From Collinsella aerofaciens (GTDB lineage: Bacteria; Actinomycetota; Coriobacteriia; Coriobacteriales; Coriobacteriaceae): a stretch of DNA of 14,395 nt. Both the position numbers and the translations under genes were made by a program. The stretch covers positions 1 through 14,395 of the forward strand of contig CAJMJM010000040.1 of assembly GCA_905213725.1 (NCBI GenBank). The letters run 5' to 3'. Below are positions 1 to 6,851 of the stretch, piece by piece; within the stretch, counting starts at the first letter, position 1; each line of letters begins with the position of its first letter. Below the pieces are notes generated by a model, which did no database searches, was not told the DNA's origin, and was given only the letters and a program-made list of their open reading frames with translations.

Positions 1-83
1 TGCTTAAGGCCGACTTAATCACCCACGCTTGTTGTGTGTGGCGTGCGTCGCCTCAGGCATAATGGAGCGCGAGAGGAGCACGC

Positions 84-779
84 ATGAACGAGCGCATTTT
101 GGTAGTTGATGACGAGAAGGCCATCGCCGACTTGGTTGGCATCTACCTTACAAAAGAGGGCTTTGATGTCCAGATTGCCTATAGCGGGGCCGATGCTGCC
201 AAGGCGATTTTGGAGCAGGAGTTCGATCTGGCGCTGCTTGATGTCATGCTGCCCGATATCGATGGCTTTGAGCTGCTGCGTACGATCCGTTCCAGCCATA
301 CCTATCCCGTGATCATGCTGACGGCGCGCGATGCCCAGCAAGACAAGATCGAGGGCCTTTCGCTTGGCGCGGACGATTACGTGGTTAAGCCGTTCCGCCC
401 GCTGGAGCTCATCGCGCGCGTGCACGCTCAGCTTCGCCGCTACACCAGTTACGGTAGCCGTGCACAGGCGGCCGAGTCGCCGACCATTCAGCTCGACGGC
501 TTGGAGATCAACCGCGACGCTCGTTCCGTGACGGTGGACGGTGCACCGGTACGCCTCACACCCACCGAGTATTCAATCTTGCTGTATCTGGTCGAGCATC
601 GCGGCAGCGTGGTGGCCGTGGAGGACCTGTTCCGTGCGGTGTGGAACGAGGATTTTATGCCCGGCTCCAACAATACGGTGATGGTGCACATTCGCCACCT
701 GCGCGAAAAGATCGGCGACGACGCACAAAAGCCGCGCTTTATCAAAAACGTCTGGGGCGTCGGCTACATAATCGAATAA
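84..779 (+). CDS. VanR-like OmpR-family response regulator
   Basis: DNA-binding response regulator of 231 residues, the usual OmpR/PhoB length. The receiver domain (about residues 3-115) shows the acidic pair D9/D10, phospho-acceptor D53 in LLDVMLPD, T80 and K102 in DDYVVKPFRPLE. The winged-helix domain (about 135-231) shows the LTPTEYSIL and VMVHIRHLREKIG stretches and ends in VWGVGYIIE. The receiver resembles VanR, especially HTYPVIMLT and KPFRPLELIARV. The ATG at 84 is preceded by GAGGAG (73-78) with 5 bases of spacing. It is followed 25 bases later by a VanS-like kinase, so the two should be co-transcribed and form a cognate pair. VanR itself controls glycopeptide resistance genes, but none are visible here, so the regulon is unknown. 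The family call is secure; the VanR-like subgroup is from remembered sequence similarity. Confidence 0.93.
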   Translation: MNERILVVDDEKAIADLVGIYLTKEGFDVQIAYSGADAAKAILEQEFDLALLDVMLPDIDGFELLRTIRSSHTYPVIMLTARDAQQDKIEGLSLGADDYVVKPFRPLELIARVHAQLRRYTSYGSRAQAAESPTIQLDGLEINRDARSVTVDGAPVRLTPTEYSILLYLVEHRGSVVAVEDLFRAVWNEDFMPGSNNTVMVHIRHLREKIGDDAQKPRFIKNVWGVGYIIE

Positions 780-804
780 CGCCTTTGATGGTGGGGAAGT
801 GGAT

Positions 805-2043
805 ATGACAAAAGACGATAGGCAGGCATTCGAGGTACCCGATCGGCTCTTTGATTACGTGAGGTCGGTCGTCGACAACCGTGCGCTTGCAACGGTGCTG
901 CTCTTTTTGCTGAGCCTGCTGCTGATTGGCATCGACAACATCGTCGGAATCTTGGCGGTGCTGCTTGTTGGCTTTTTGCTGATCGATCGATTTGAGATCG
1001 TGCGCCGCTGCGTGGTGATTGGCGGCGCCGCGTGGGCCATGACGTTGGCGATTGGCGCCATGGCGCTCGGCGGCATCGAAGGGCCGGTGCTGTTCGATGC
1101 CGGCTTTGTATTCAACATGCTTGGCTTTGTGCTGGCGCTTGCCGCGTGCGTGATGTTCTTGTGCGGCCGAGCCCTGTACTACCAGGGCTACGAACAGGGC
1201 GAGCAGCATGCCGATTGTGTGCTGGCCGCTCGTATTCAAGATCGCCTGATCGATCACCCCGACACCTGGGACAACATCGACGGCGACTTCTTGGAGGTCG
1301 AGGGCGCCCTTAACCGCGTGCGTGACCGTGAGCGCAAGGTGCAGCAAGCTCTGCGTGACGAGTCGCATCGCAAGGACGATCTGGTTACGTACTTGGCACA
1401 TGACCTACGCACCCCGCTTGCGAGCGTAGTGGGCTATCTTTCGCTGCTGCAAGAGGCTCCCGAGCTGCCGGTTGAGCAACGTGCGCACTTTACGGGCGTG
1501 GCGCTCGACAAGGCGCACCGGCTCGATACGCTCATCGAAGAGTTCTTCGATATCACGCGCTTTGACTTCCACGATATCGTGCTCACGCGCGGCTATGTTG
1601 ATCTGGGGTTGCTGCTGGCTCAGGTGGCTGACGAGTTCTATCCCATCCTCAACGAGCAGCATAAGGAAGTCCAAGTTGATATTCGCGAGGACCTGACGGT
1701 GCTCGTGGATGGCGACAAAATGGCTCGCGTGTTCAACAACATCATGAAAAACGCTATTGCCTATAGCTATGAGGGCTCGACCATCACGATCGAGGCCAGA
1801 CGCCGGGACGGCGGTGGCGTGCGCGTGCGCTTTATCAATCAGGGCGATCCCATCCCTGCGGCTAAGCTCAAGGTGATCTTTGAGAAGTTCTATCGCCTGG
1901 ATGCGGCGCGTGCGACCAATCGCGGCGGCGCTGGACTGGGGCTTGCCATCGCCAAGGAGATCGTATGCGCGCACGGCGGTACCGTTGCATGTGAATCGAC
2001 GCCCGAACACACGATATTCACCATCGAGCTGCCCGCCGCATAG
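805..2043 (+). CDS. VanS-like membrane sensor histidine kinase
   Basis: Sensor kinase of 412 residues, probable partner of the regulator just upstream. ATG 805 is preferred over GTG 799 because GGGGAAG (793-799) sits 5 bases before it and overlaps the GTG. Four hydrophobic segments (about 28-43, 47-60, 68-88, 99-120) form a compact membrane sensor with little external domain. The linker leads to the HisKA domain, with phospho-acceptor H199 in the AHDLRTPLASVVGYLSLL motif. The HATPase domain has the N box (FNNIMKNAIAYS) and the glycine-rich RGGAGLGLAIAKE. The usual D-x-G of the G1 box is replaced by N-Q-G followed by DPIP, as I recall for VanS proteins. The ligand cannot be inferred; cell-wall stress is a guess from the family. 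The TAG stop is at 2041-2043. Confidence 0.92.
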   Translation: MTKDDRQAFEVPDRLFDYVRSVVDNRALATVLLFLLSLLLIGIDNIVGILAVLLVGFLLIDRFEIVRRCVVIGGAAWAMTLAIGAMALGGIEGPVLFDAGFVFNMLGFVLALAACVMFLCGRALYYQGYEQGEQHADCVLAARIQDRLIDHPDTWDNIDGDFLEVEGALNRVRDRERKVQQALRDESHRKDDLVTYLAHDLRTPLASVVGYLSLLQEAPELPVEQRAHFTGVALDKAHRLDTLIEEFFDITRFDFHDIVLTRGYVDLGLLLAQVADEFYPILNEQHKEVQVDIREDLTVLVDGDKMARVFNNIMKNAIAYSYEGSTITIEARRRDGGGVRVRFINQGDPIPAAKLKVIFEKFYRLDAARATNRGGAGLGLAIAKEIVCAHGGTVACESTPEHTIFTIELPAA

Positions 2044-2064
2044 CCAGCGTGCCCTTACAAACAC

Positions 2065-2091
2065 TTGACAATGCGCTCACGTGCATATGAG
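2065..2091 (+). promoter_or_regulatory. possible promoter for pstB
   Basis: A perfect -35 consensus TTGACA lies at 2065-2070 in the gap between the VanS-like gene and pstB. The best -10 partner is TATGAG at 2086-2091, but the spacing is only 15 bases, so this is tentative. TTACA at 2055 and TTGACA at 2065 make a loose 10-base direct repeat that overlaps the -35, in the way some Pho boxes do. No start site can be proven by reading. Confidence 0.3.
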
Positions 2092-2105
2092 CCGCGATTC
2101 CTACT

Positions 2106-2131
2106 ATCGATACTGCTGAATTGATATCGAT
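2106..2131. repeat. 7-bp inverted repeat just before the pstB ribosome site
   Basis: ATCGATA (2106-2112) and TATCGAT (2125-2131) form a perfect inverted repeat with a 12-base spacer. It ends 2 bases before the GGAGG Shine-Dalgarno of pstB. It could be an operator or a weak hairpin near the ribosome site. The arms are short and contain the self-complementary ATCGAT, so chance is possible. Confidence 0.3.
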
Positions 2132-2146
2132 GTGGAGGTATGCGGT

Positions 2147-3022
2147 ATGACGGCTGCTGCGGCTGTGGAGCCCACGGAGCTTGAAGAACTCATGAAAGCG
2201 CAGGCCGAGGCCGCGCACGAGCGCGAGGTTGGGGATGCGACTCGCCCCACGGCAGAGGATCTTGCCGCCTCGCCGACGCGAATCGATGTTGAGGGCCTCG
2301 ACCTGTTCTATGGCGACCACCATGCGCTCAAGGACGTGAATATCAAGATCCGCGACAAGCAGATTACCTCGTTCATCGGGCCTTCGGGCTGCGGAAAGTC
2401 CACGTTGCTGCGCTGCTTTAACCGCATGAACGACGGCAGCAAGGACTGCCGAATCGAGGGCAAGATTGCGCTCGATGGTCAAGATATCCTGGGCGACTAC
2501 GACATCTGCCGCCTTCGCCAGCGCGTGGGCATGGTGTTCCAGCGCCCCAACCCGTTTCCCATGAGCATCTACGACAACGTCGCCTATGGGCCGCGCGGTA
2601 TGGGTGTGCGCGATCGCGTCGTGCTCGACGAGCTGGTCGAAGACTCCCTGCGACGCGCCGCCCTGTGGGACGAGGCCAAGGACACGCTCAAAGAGTCGGG
2701 TCGGGGGCTTTCGGGCGGCCAGCAGCAGCGCCTGTGCATCGCCCGCGCACTTGCCGTGCAGCCCGACATTCTGCTGATGGACGAGCCGACCTCGGCACTC
2801 GATCCTGTGTCGACGCTGGTGGTGGAGCAGCTGGCCTGCGAGCTCAAAGAGACCTGCACGCTCGTGGTCGTTACGCACAATATGCAGCAGGCGGCGCGTA
2901 TCTCCGATTCGGTCGCATTCTTTTTGCTGGGTGAGCTGGTGGAGCACGCGCCCACCGCGCAACTCTTCAAGAATCCGACCGATCCGCGCACGGCGGATTA
3001 TTTGACGGGGCGTTTTGGCTGA
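2147..3022 (+). CDS. pstB: phosphate ABC transporter ATP-binding protein PstB
   Basis: ATPase of the high-affinity phosphate importer PstSCAB; it acts on the cytoplasmic face with the PstC/PstA permeases. All ABC motifs are present (numbered from ATG 2147, 291 residues): Walker A GPSGCGKST (78-86), Q-loop FQRPNPFPMSIYDN (from about 131), signature LSGGQQQR (188-195), Walker B ILLMDEPTSALDP (from 208) and switch His244 in VVTHNM. The family-specific FNRMND and RPNPFPMSI stretches point to PstB. ATG 2147 is favoured because GGAGG (2134-2138) lies 8 bases upstream; a GTG at 2132 overlaps that site. The conserved ABC fold starts near residue 46, so there is a charged N-terminal extension of about 45 residues compared with typical PstB (about 250-260 residues). 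No pstS, pstC, pstA or phoU adjoins it; a PhoP/PhoR-like pair follows. Confidence 0.95.
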   Translation: MTAAAAVEPTELEELMKAQAEAAHEREVGDATRPTAEDLAASPTRIDVEGLDLFYGDHHALKDVNIKIRDKQITSFIGPSGCGKSTLLRCFNRMNDGSKDCRIEGKIALDGQDILGDYDICRLRQRVGMVFQRPNPFPMSIYDNVAYGPRGMGVRDRVVLDELVEDSLRRAALWDEAKDTLKESGRGLSGGQQQRLCIARALAVQPDILLMDEPTSALDPVSTLVVEQLACELKETCTLVVVTHNMQQAARISDSVAFFLLGELVEHAPTAQLFKNPTDPRTADYLTGRFG

Positions 3023-3032
3023 TACCATCTAG

Positions 3033-3046
3033 TAAAGGTACCTTTA
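3033..3046. promoter_or_regulatory. 14-bp perfect palindrome, candidate operator before the PhoP-like gene
   Basis: TAAAGGTACCTTTA is a perfect palindrome located between pstB and the response regulator gene, 41 bases before the chosen ATG at 3087. Its position suits a binding site, perhaps for autoregulation by the downstream PhoP-like protein, although OmpR-type regulators more often bind direct repeats. No convincing -35/-10 pair was found beside it. Confidence 0.4.
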
Positions 3047-3086
3047 GGGTTAAGATGCGGTCATGCCGGCCGCAAAGGGGTTCAAC

Positions 3087-3815
3087 ATGATCTATTACGT
3101 CGAGGACGATGACAACATCAGGGATTTGACGGTCTATGCGCTGCGCAAGCAGGGGATTGAGGCCGAAGGCTTTTCGTGCGACGGTGAGTTTAAGGCTGCC
3201 GTGGCGCGACGGGTACCCGATGCCGTCCTGCTCGACATCATGCTGCCCGATACCGATGGCTTGGCGATTATGCGTCGACTGCGTGCCGATCGCCTGACGG
3301 CGACGGTGCCCATCATGATGCTTACCGCCAAGGATACCGAGCTCGACAAGGTGATGGCGCTCGATGGCGGTGCCGACGATTACCTGACTAAGCCGTTTTC
3401 GCTCATGGAGCTCGCCAGCCGCTGCCGCGCACTGCTGCGTCGCGGCGGCATGGTCAAACAGGCAAGCGATGTGCTCAGCGTGGGCGACATCGTGCTCTCG
3501 CCCAGCCATCGTGAGGTGACTGTTGCCGGCGAGTCGCTTAAGCTCACCCTGCGCGAGTTCGACCTGCTCGAGTACCTCATGCGCAAGCCCGGCGTGGTCT
3601 TTACCCGCGAGTCGTTGCTGCAGAGCGTGTGGGGCTGGGACTTCGACGGCGGTTCGCGCACCGTTGACGTGCACGTGCAGACGCTTCGCCAAAAACTGGG
3701 CGAGCATGCCAGCGCCATCGAGACCGTGCGCGGCGTGGGCTACCGCTTGGCCGAGCCTTCTGCCGGTGATGGTGCCGAAGGTGACGACACCGCGGCCACC
3801 GCATCGGAGGAGTAA
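3087..3815 (+). CDS. PhoP/PhoB-like OmpR-family response regulator
   Basis: Response regulator of 242 residues from ATG 3087. That start has AAAGGGG (3074-3080) 6 bases upstream and gives a protein beginning directly with the receiver fold (MIYYVEDDDNIRDL). An upstream in-frame ATG at 3063 would add 8 residues but lacks a clear ribosome site. Receiver landmarks: acidic E6/D7/D8, phospho-acceptor D50 in LLDIMLPD, T80 in MLTAKDTE and K102 in DDYLTKPFS. The winged-helix domain carries LTLREFDLLEYLM, VWGWDFDGGSRTVDVHVQTL and VRGVGYRL. The C-terminal tail is acidic and Ala/Thr-rich. It follows pstB by 64 bases and is immediately followed by its kinase, suggesting phosphate-responsive control; that role is inferred from context. 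Confidence 0.92.
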   Translation: MIYYVEDDDNIRDLTVYALRKQGIEAEGFSCDGEFKAAVARRVPDAVLLDIMLPDTDGLAIMRRLRADRLTATVPIMMLTAKDTELDKVMALDGGADDYLTKPFSLMELASRCRALLRRGGMVKQASDVLSVGDIVLSPSHREVTVAGESLKLTLREFDLLEYLMRKPGVVFTRESLLQSVWGWDFDGGSRTVDVHVQTLRQKLGEHASAIETVRGVGYRLAEPSAGDGAEGDDTAATASEE

Positions 3816-3818
3816 CCC

Positions 3819-4439
3819 GTGGTCTTCGCCCCCCAGGGAAAACATACGCTGTCGCACCGCGTTTTTGTGACGATCTTTGTCTGCGCCATGGCGGTTATCG
3901 TGGCGTTTACGGTGCTGGGTGCGTTCTTTGTGCAAAACACCTTGGCGGATGCCACGAGTGCCAATCTGGCGCAGGAAACCGAGCTCATTGCTGCCGCTCT
4001 CGACGAACAGCAGGAGCCCATCCCGTTCTTGCGTAGTCTCGATCGCGAGGACTTGCGCATCACGCTGATTAACAAGGATGGATCGGTTGCCTACGACAAC
4101 GAGGCGTCGCCTTCCACACTGCCCAACCATGGCGATCGCCCCGAGGTCATCGAGGCCTTTGAGAGTGGTTTGGGTTCCGCGGAGCGCGCAAGCTCTACGC
4201 TCGACGAGATTATGCTGTATCGCGCCGTCGCCCTTGATAACGGCCAGGTTGTCCGCTTGGCGCAGGCCCAGCCTGGCGTTGCGGCGATTTTGCTGTCGAT
4301 GGTGGCGCCGATGCTGCTTATCGCAGCAGCGGGTGCGGTACTCTCGTTTTTTATGGCGCGCCGCGAGTCCCGTGCCATCATCGCGCCTTTGCAAGAGGTG
4401 GATTTGGACCACCCATGCCGTAGCTATGAGCACGCCTAA
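3819..4439 (+). CDS. membrane sensor half of the interrupted PhoR-like kinase
   Basis: If the TAA at 4437-4439 is real, this 206-residue product is made: cytoplasmic N-terminus, TM1 (about 14-37), an extracellular sensing region of roughly 115 residues, TM2 (about 155-178) and the start of a HAMP-like linker (RRESRAIIAPL). It has no catalytic domain and could not phosphorylate the regulator. The extracellular part looks like a small Cache/PAS-type sensor (RITLINKDGSVAYDNE resembles such folds), which is a tentative reading. Translation should be efficient given the strong GGAGGAG site. Confidence 0.75.
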   Translation: MVFAPQGKHTLSHRVFVTIFVCAMAVIVAFTVLGAFFVQNTLADATSANLAQETELIAAALDEQQEPIPFLRSLDREDLRITLINKDGSVAYDNEASPSTLPNHGDRPEVIEAFESGLGSAERASSTLDEIMLYRAVALDNGQVVRLAQAQPGVAAILLSMVAPMLLIAAAGAVLSFFMARRESRAIIAPLQEVDLDHPCRSYEHA

Positions 4440-4445
4440 GCCGAG

Positions 4446-5243
4446 ATGGTCCCCATGCTTGAGCGTATTGAGTCGCAGCGCCAGGAGCTCAAGCGCCTAA
4501 TGGCGGTGCTGGCGGACAACGACCGTATGCGCCGCGAGTTCACGGCGAATATCACCCATGAGCTCAAGACGCCGCTTACGGCGATTTCGGGCTATGCCGA
4601 GCTCATCGCAAACGGCATGGTCGAGGGCGAGGGCGACCTGCGCAACTTTGGCGGTCGCATCTATCGTGAGGCGGGCCGCTTGGCAGCGCTTGTCAACGAT
4701 ATCCTTACGCTGTCTAACTTGGACGAGGCCGAGCGTGCAGCTGAGGGCGAGGCGGTGCCCATTGGGTCCACGGAGCCTATTGAGCTCTCGCGTGCCATCT
4801 ACGCGGTCGAGCAGCGTCTTGAACAGGTCGCCCGTCAGGCGAATGTGACGATAAGTCATGAGACCAAGCCTGTGGTCATCGAGGGCGTGTCGCGCTTGAT
4901 TGACGAGCTCATCTATAATCTGGCAAGCAACGCCATCCGCTACAATCGACCCGGCGGTACGGTTACGCTGCAGTGCGGCACCAACGACGAAGGCCATCCG
5001 TTCCTTGCGGTCGCCGACACGGGAATCGGTATCGCGCCTGAAGAACAGGGCAAGGTATTTGAGCGGTTCTATCGCGTGGACAAGAGTAGGTCCAAGGCAC
5101 GCGGCGGAACCGGTCTGGGGCTTGCCATTGTCAAGCATGCGGCCCTGTATCATCACGCCACGCTCGATCTGTCGAGCGAGTTGGGCGTGGGAACCACCAT
5201 TACGGTGATGTTTCCCATACAGCAGGACGAGCCATTCGCATAG
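4446..5243 (+). CDS. catalytic half of the interrupted PhoR-like kinase
   Basis: This open frame of 265 residues starts at ATG 4446, 6 bases after the TAA. It holds a complete soluble kinase core: a short coiled linker, phospho-acceptor H38 in ITHELKTPLTAISGYAEL, N box (NLASNAIRYN), G1 box (ADTGIGIAPEE), F box (VFERFYRVDKSRS) and G2 box (RGGTGLGLAIVKH). No Shine-Dalgarno precedes ATG 4446, but the ATG lies so close to the stop that re-initiation by terminating ribosomes is plausible. Later ATGs at 4455, 4500 and 4527 are alternatives; the last would start only about 10 residues before the histidine. If translated, it would be an unanchored kinase uncoupled from its signal. Confidence 0.75.
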   Translation: MVPMLERIESQRQELKRLMAVLADNDRMRREFTANITHELKTPLTAISGYAELIANGMVEGEGDLRNFGGRIYREAGRLAALVNDILTLSNLDEAERAAEGEAVPIGSTEPIELSRAIYAVEQRLEQVARQANVTISHETKPVVIEGVSRLIDELIYNLASNAIRYNRPGGTVTLQCGTNDEGHPFLAVADTGIGIAPEEQGKVFERFYRVDKSRSKARGGTGLGLAIVKHAALYHHATLDLSSELGVGTTITVMFPIQQDEPFA

Positions 5244-5268
5244 CGATACAACATAGATATTGATGTAG

Positions 5269-5312
5269 ACGCCGCATTTGACTTTCGGGTGCGGCGTTGT
5301 TGTGCAATTTTA
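5269..5312 (+). terminator. intrinsic terminator after the PhoR-like gene
   Basis: ACGCCGCA (5269-5276) pairs perfectly with TGCGGCGT (5290-5297) across a 13-base loop. A T-rich stretch follows (TGTTGTGCAATTTT). It lies 26 bases after the kinase stop and closes the pstB/two-component block. The U-tract is imperfect, so efficiency is uncertain. Confidence 0.65.
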
Positions 5313-5362
5313 CGATTGCTTCCGACATTTTTACAGGAGAGCCTGTTTCTTATGTATAGAGT

Positions 5363-5391
5363 TTGGTCTCGGTAAAAAGATGCGATAACAT
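5363..5391 (+). promoter_or_regulatory. probable promoter of the Wzz/kinase/phosphatase operon
   Basis: TTGGTC (5363-5368) and TAACAT (5386-5391) are separated by 17 bases, a good match in spacing to a housekeeping promoter. It lies 48 bases before the Wzz-like start codon and downstream of the terminator, which supports a separate transcription unit. No other promoter in this gap looks better. Confidence 0.4.
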
Positions 5392-5438
5392 ACGGACAGT
5401 TTTGTCAATCCGAACTGGGGAAATGAAAGGCAAGCTGC

Positions 5439-6095
5439 ATGACCCTTCTCGAACTGTTCCAGCTGCTGAAGAAGCACCTTCAGCTGGTCATCACCCTTCC
5501 GGTGGTCTGCGCGATCGCCATGGGCATCGTGTCCTTCGTTGCGATGGACAACACCTATACCGCGACGACGAGCATGTACATTCTCGCCAAGACCGACGAT
5601 AGCGGTCAGATGAGCTACAACGATCTCTCGGCGAGTCAGATGCTTTCCAACGATATCGCCACGCTGCTGGATAGCGATAGCGTTAAGAGCGGCGCAGCCA
5701 ATGAACTGGGCCTCACCGATCTGGATGACTACAAGGTGTCTGTTTCCTCCGAGACCACCACGCGTGTCATTACGCTTTCGGTTACCGGCACCGATGCCAA
5801 GGAGACGGCTAAGGTCGCAAAGGCCATAGCTAGCTCGGTGAGTACGGTCGCTCAGAACGTCGGCGCTGCCCAGAGCATCAACGTTATCGACGAGGCTAAG
5901 ACCCCCGAAGCCCCCAGCGGCCCCAAGCGTATGCTGTACGTTGCTGTCGCGTTCCTCGCGGGCATCTTTATCGCAGTTGCCTATGTCGTTTTGGCAGACA
6001 TGCTCAACACCCGCATCCGCGGTGCCGAAGAGGCAGAAGAGCTCCTGGGCATTCCCGTTGTTGGCCGAATTCCGGCTATGAAAGGTGGTAAATAG
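5439..6095 (+). CDS. Wzz/CpsC-like polysaccharide chain-length membrane protein
   Basis: Polysaccharide co-polymerase of 218 residues, the short Gram-positive form (CpsC/CapA type). It has TM1 at about 16-36, an extracellular Wzz domain, a proline motif before the second helix (TPEAPSGPKR, about 150-160), TM2 at about 165-187 and a cytoplasmic tail with LGIPVVGRIP. In this family the tail contacts and activates the partner tyrosine kinase, and together they set the length and export of capsule or other surface glycan. ATG 5439 has GAAAGG (5425-5430) 8 bases upstream. The kinase gene begins 2 bases after the stop, so the pair is coupled. The extracellular region is rich in Asp, Ser and Thr. 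No glycosyltransferase or Wzx/Wzy gene is in view, so the glycan is unknown. Confidence 0.88.
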   Translation: MTLLELFQLLKKHLQLVITLPVVCAIAMGIVSFVAMDNTYTATTSMYILAKTDDSGQMSYNDLSASQMLSNDIATLLDSDSVKSGAANELGLTDLDDYKVSVSSETTTRVITLSVTGTDAKETAKVAKAIASSVSTVAQNVGAAQSINVIDEAKTPEAPSGPKRMLYVAVAFLAGIFIAVAYVVLADMLNTRIRGAEEAEELLGIPVVGRIPAMKGGK

Positions 6096-6097
6096 GC

Positions 6098-6835
6098 ATG
6101 GCTAAGGCAAAGAACACCGATAAGCTCGTTGTACAGAATGCCGCCAAGACCCTTCTGGCCAACATCCGCTTTGCGAGCGTGGACGACCCCATTCGCACCA
6201 TCACCGTTACGTCCTCGATTCCCAACGAGGGCAAGTCTACGGTTTCCATCAACCTTGCCCAGGCTATCGCCACCAGCGGCAAGAGCGTCCTGCTGGTCGA
6301 GGCTGATATGCGTCGCAGGTCCCTTGCCGATATGCTCGGCGTCCGCTCCCGCGGCGGACTCTATGCAGTCCTTTCCGAGCAGGTTTCTATTGACCAGGCG
6401 ATTGTCGAGACGGGTCAGAAGAACTTCTACTTCCTCGATGCCGAGCCGCACATTCCCAATCCTGCCGACATCATCGTTTCTCACCGCTTTGCCAAGCTGG
6501 TCAAGGCGCTGTCTGCCAAGTTCCAGTACGTCATCTTCGACGCTCCTCCGGTCGGCACCTTCATCGATGCTGCCGAGATTGCCAGCCTGACCGACGGCAC
6601 GCTGTTCGTGGTGCGCGAGGACTTCACCAAGCGCGAGGAGGCACTCAACGCCATCGGCCAGCTTAAGAAGTCCGAAAAGGTCAAGCTCATCGGTACCGTC
6701 ATGAATTACTGTGAGACCGAGACCAGCGAGTACTACTATTCTTACTACACCAAGGACGGTAAGAAGGTTAAGAAGGGCTCCGACGATCAGGGGACTTCCA
6801 AAAAGGGCATCTTCACCAACCGAGCAAACGTTTAG
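6098..6835 (+). CDS. BY-kinase (CpsD/Wze-like protein tyrosine kinase)
   Basis: Bacterial tyrosine autokinase of 245 residues, the separate cytoplasmic kinase found in Gram-positives. It shows Walker A SSIPNEGKST (39-48; many relatives have PGEGKS), Walker A' LLVEADMRR (65-73) and Walker B VIFDAPPV (145-152). The C-terminal tyrosine cluster has Tyr at 212, 213, 214, 216 and 217, followed by a Lys-rich tail. In the family this cluster is autophosphorylated between subunits and cycles with phosphatase action to control polymer assembly. ATG 6098 has AAAGGTGG (6081-6088) inside the end of the Wzz-like gene. The tyrosine phosphatase gene follows 16 bases later, but carries an in-frame stop. All visible catalytic motifs are intact here. 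Confidence 0.9.
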   Translation: MAKAKNTDKLVVQNAAKTLLANIRFASVDDPIRTITVTSSIPNEGKSTVSINLAQAIATSGKSVLLVEADMRRRSLADMLGVRSRGGLYAVLSEQVSIDQAIVETGQKNFYFLDAEPHIPNPADIIVSHRFAKLVKALSAKFQYVIFDAPPVGTFIDAAEIASLTDGTLFVVREDFTKREEALNAIGQLKKSEKVKLIGTVMNYCETETSEYYYSYYTKDGKKVKKGSDDQGTSKKGIFTNRANV

Positions 6836-6851
6836 TTGATAAGGCTGACCT

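Larger units (their letters stand above)
3819..5243 (+). pseudogene. PhoR-like sensor histidine kinase interrupted by an in-frame TAA
   Basis: This is one kinase gene read in a single frame from GTG 3819 to TAG 5243, broken only by TAA at 4437-4439 (codon 207). Both sides are in the same frame, so it is a nonsense change and not a frameshift. Read through, it would be a 474-position kinase of standard design: TM1, extracellular domain, TM2, short HAMP-like linker, HisKA and HATPase_c. GTG 3819 has GGAGGAG (3806-3812) with 6 bases of spacing, and the gene starts 3 bases after the regulator stop, so they are co-translated. The stop falls just before AEMVPMLERI in the linker; related kinases as I recall them have Y-x-E-x-x-P there, so a Tyr codon is the likely original. 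A real lesion, a sequencing error or a split-but-working kinase are all possible. Downstream sequence shows no decay. Confidence 0.8.

Noticed and set aside
84..2043. Glycopeptide-resistance cluster
   Set aside because: Only a VanRS-like pair is present; no D-lactate dehydrogenase, D-Ala-D-Lac ligase or dipeptidase gene is next to it.
2967..4433. 488-residue open frame on the minus strand
   Set aside because: It is antisense to the end of pstB, the regulator and the sensor half of the kinase. It is rich in His, Arg and Gln as expected for the complement of GC-rich genes, and shows no family motif or ribosome site.
4437..4446. Programmed frameshift or inserted element in the kinase gene
   Set aside because: Both halves are in the same frame and no extra bases interrupt the domain; only one codon is changed.
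5363..5602. 79-residue plus-strand open frame overlapping the Wzz-like start
   Set aside because: It is in another frame, overlaps the clear Wzz-like gene and covers its promoter region; no motif or ribosome site supports it.
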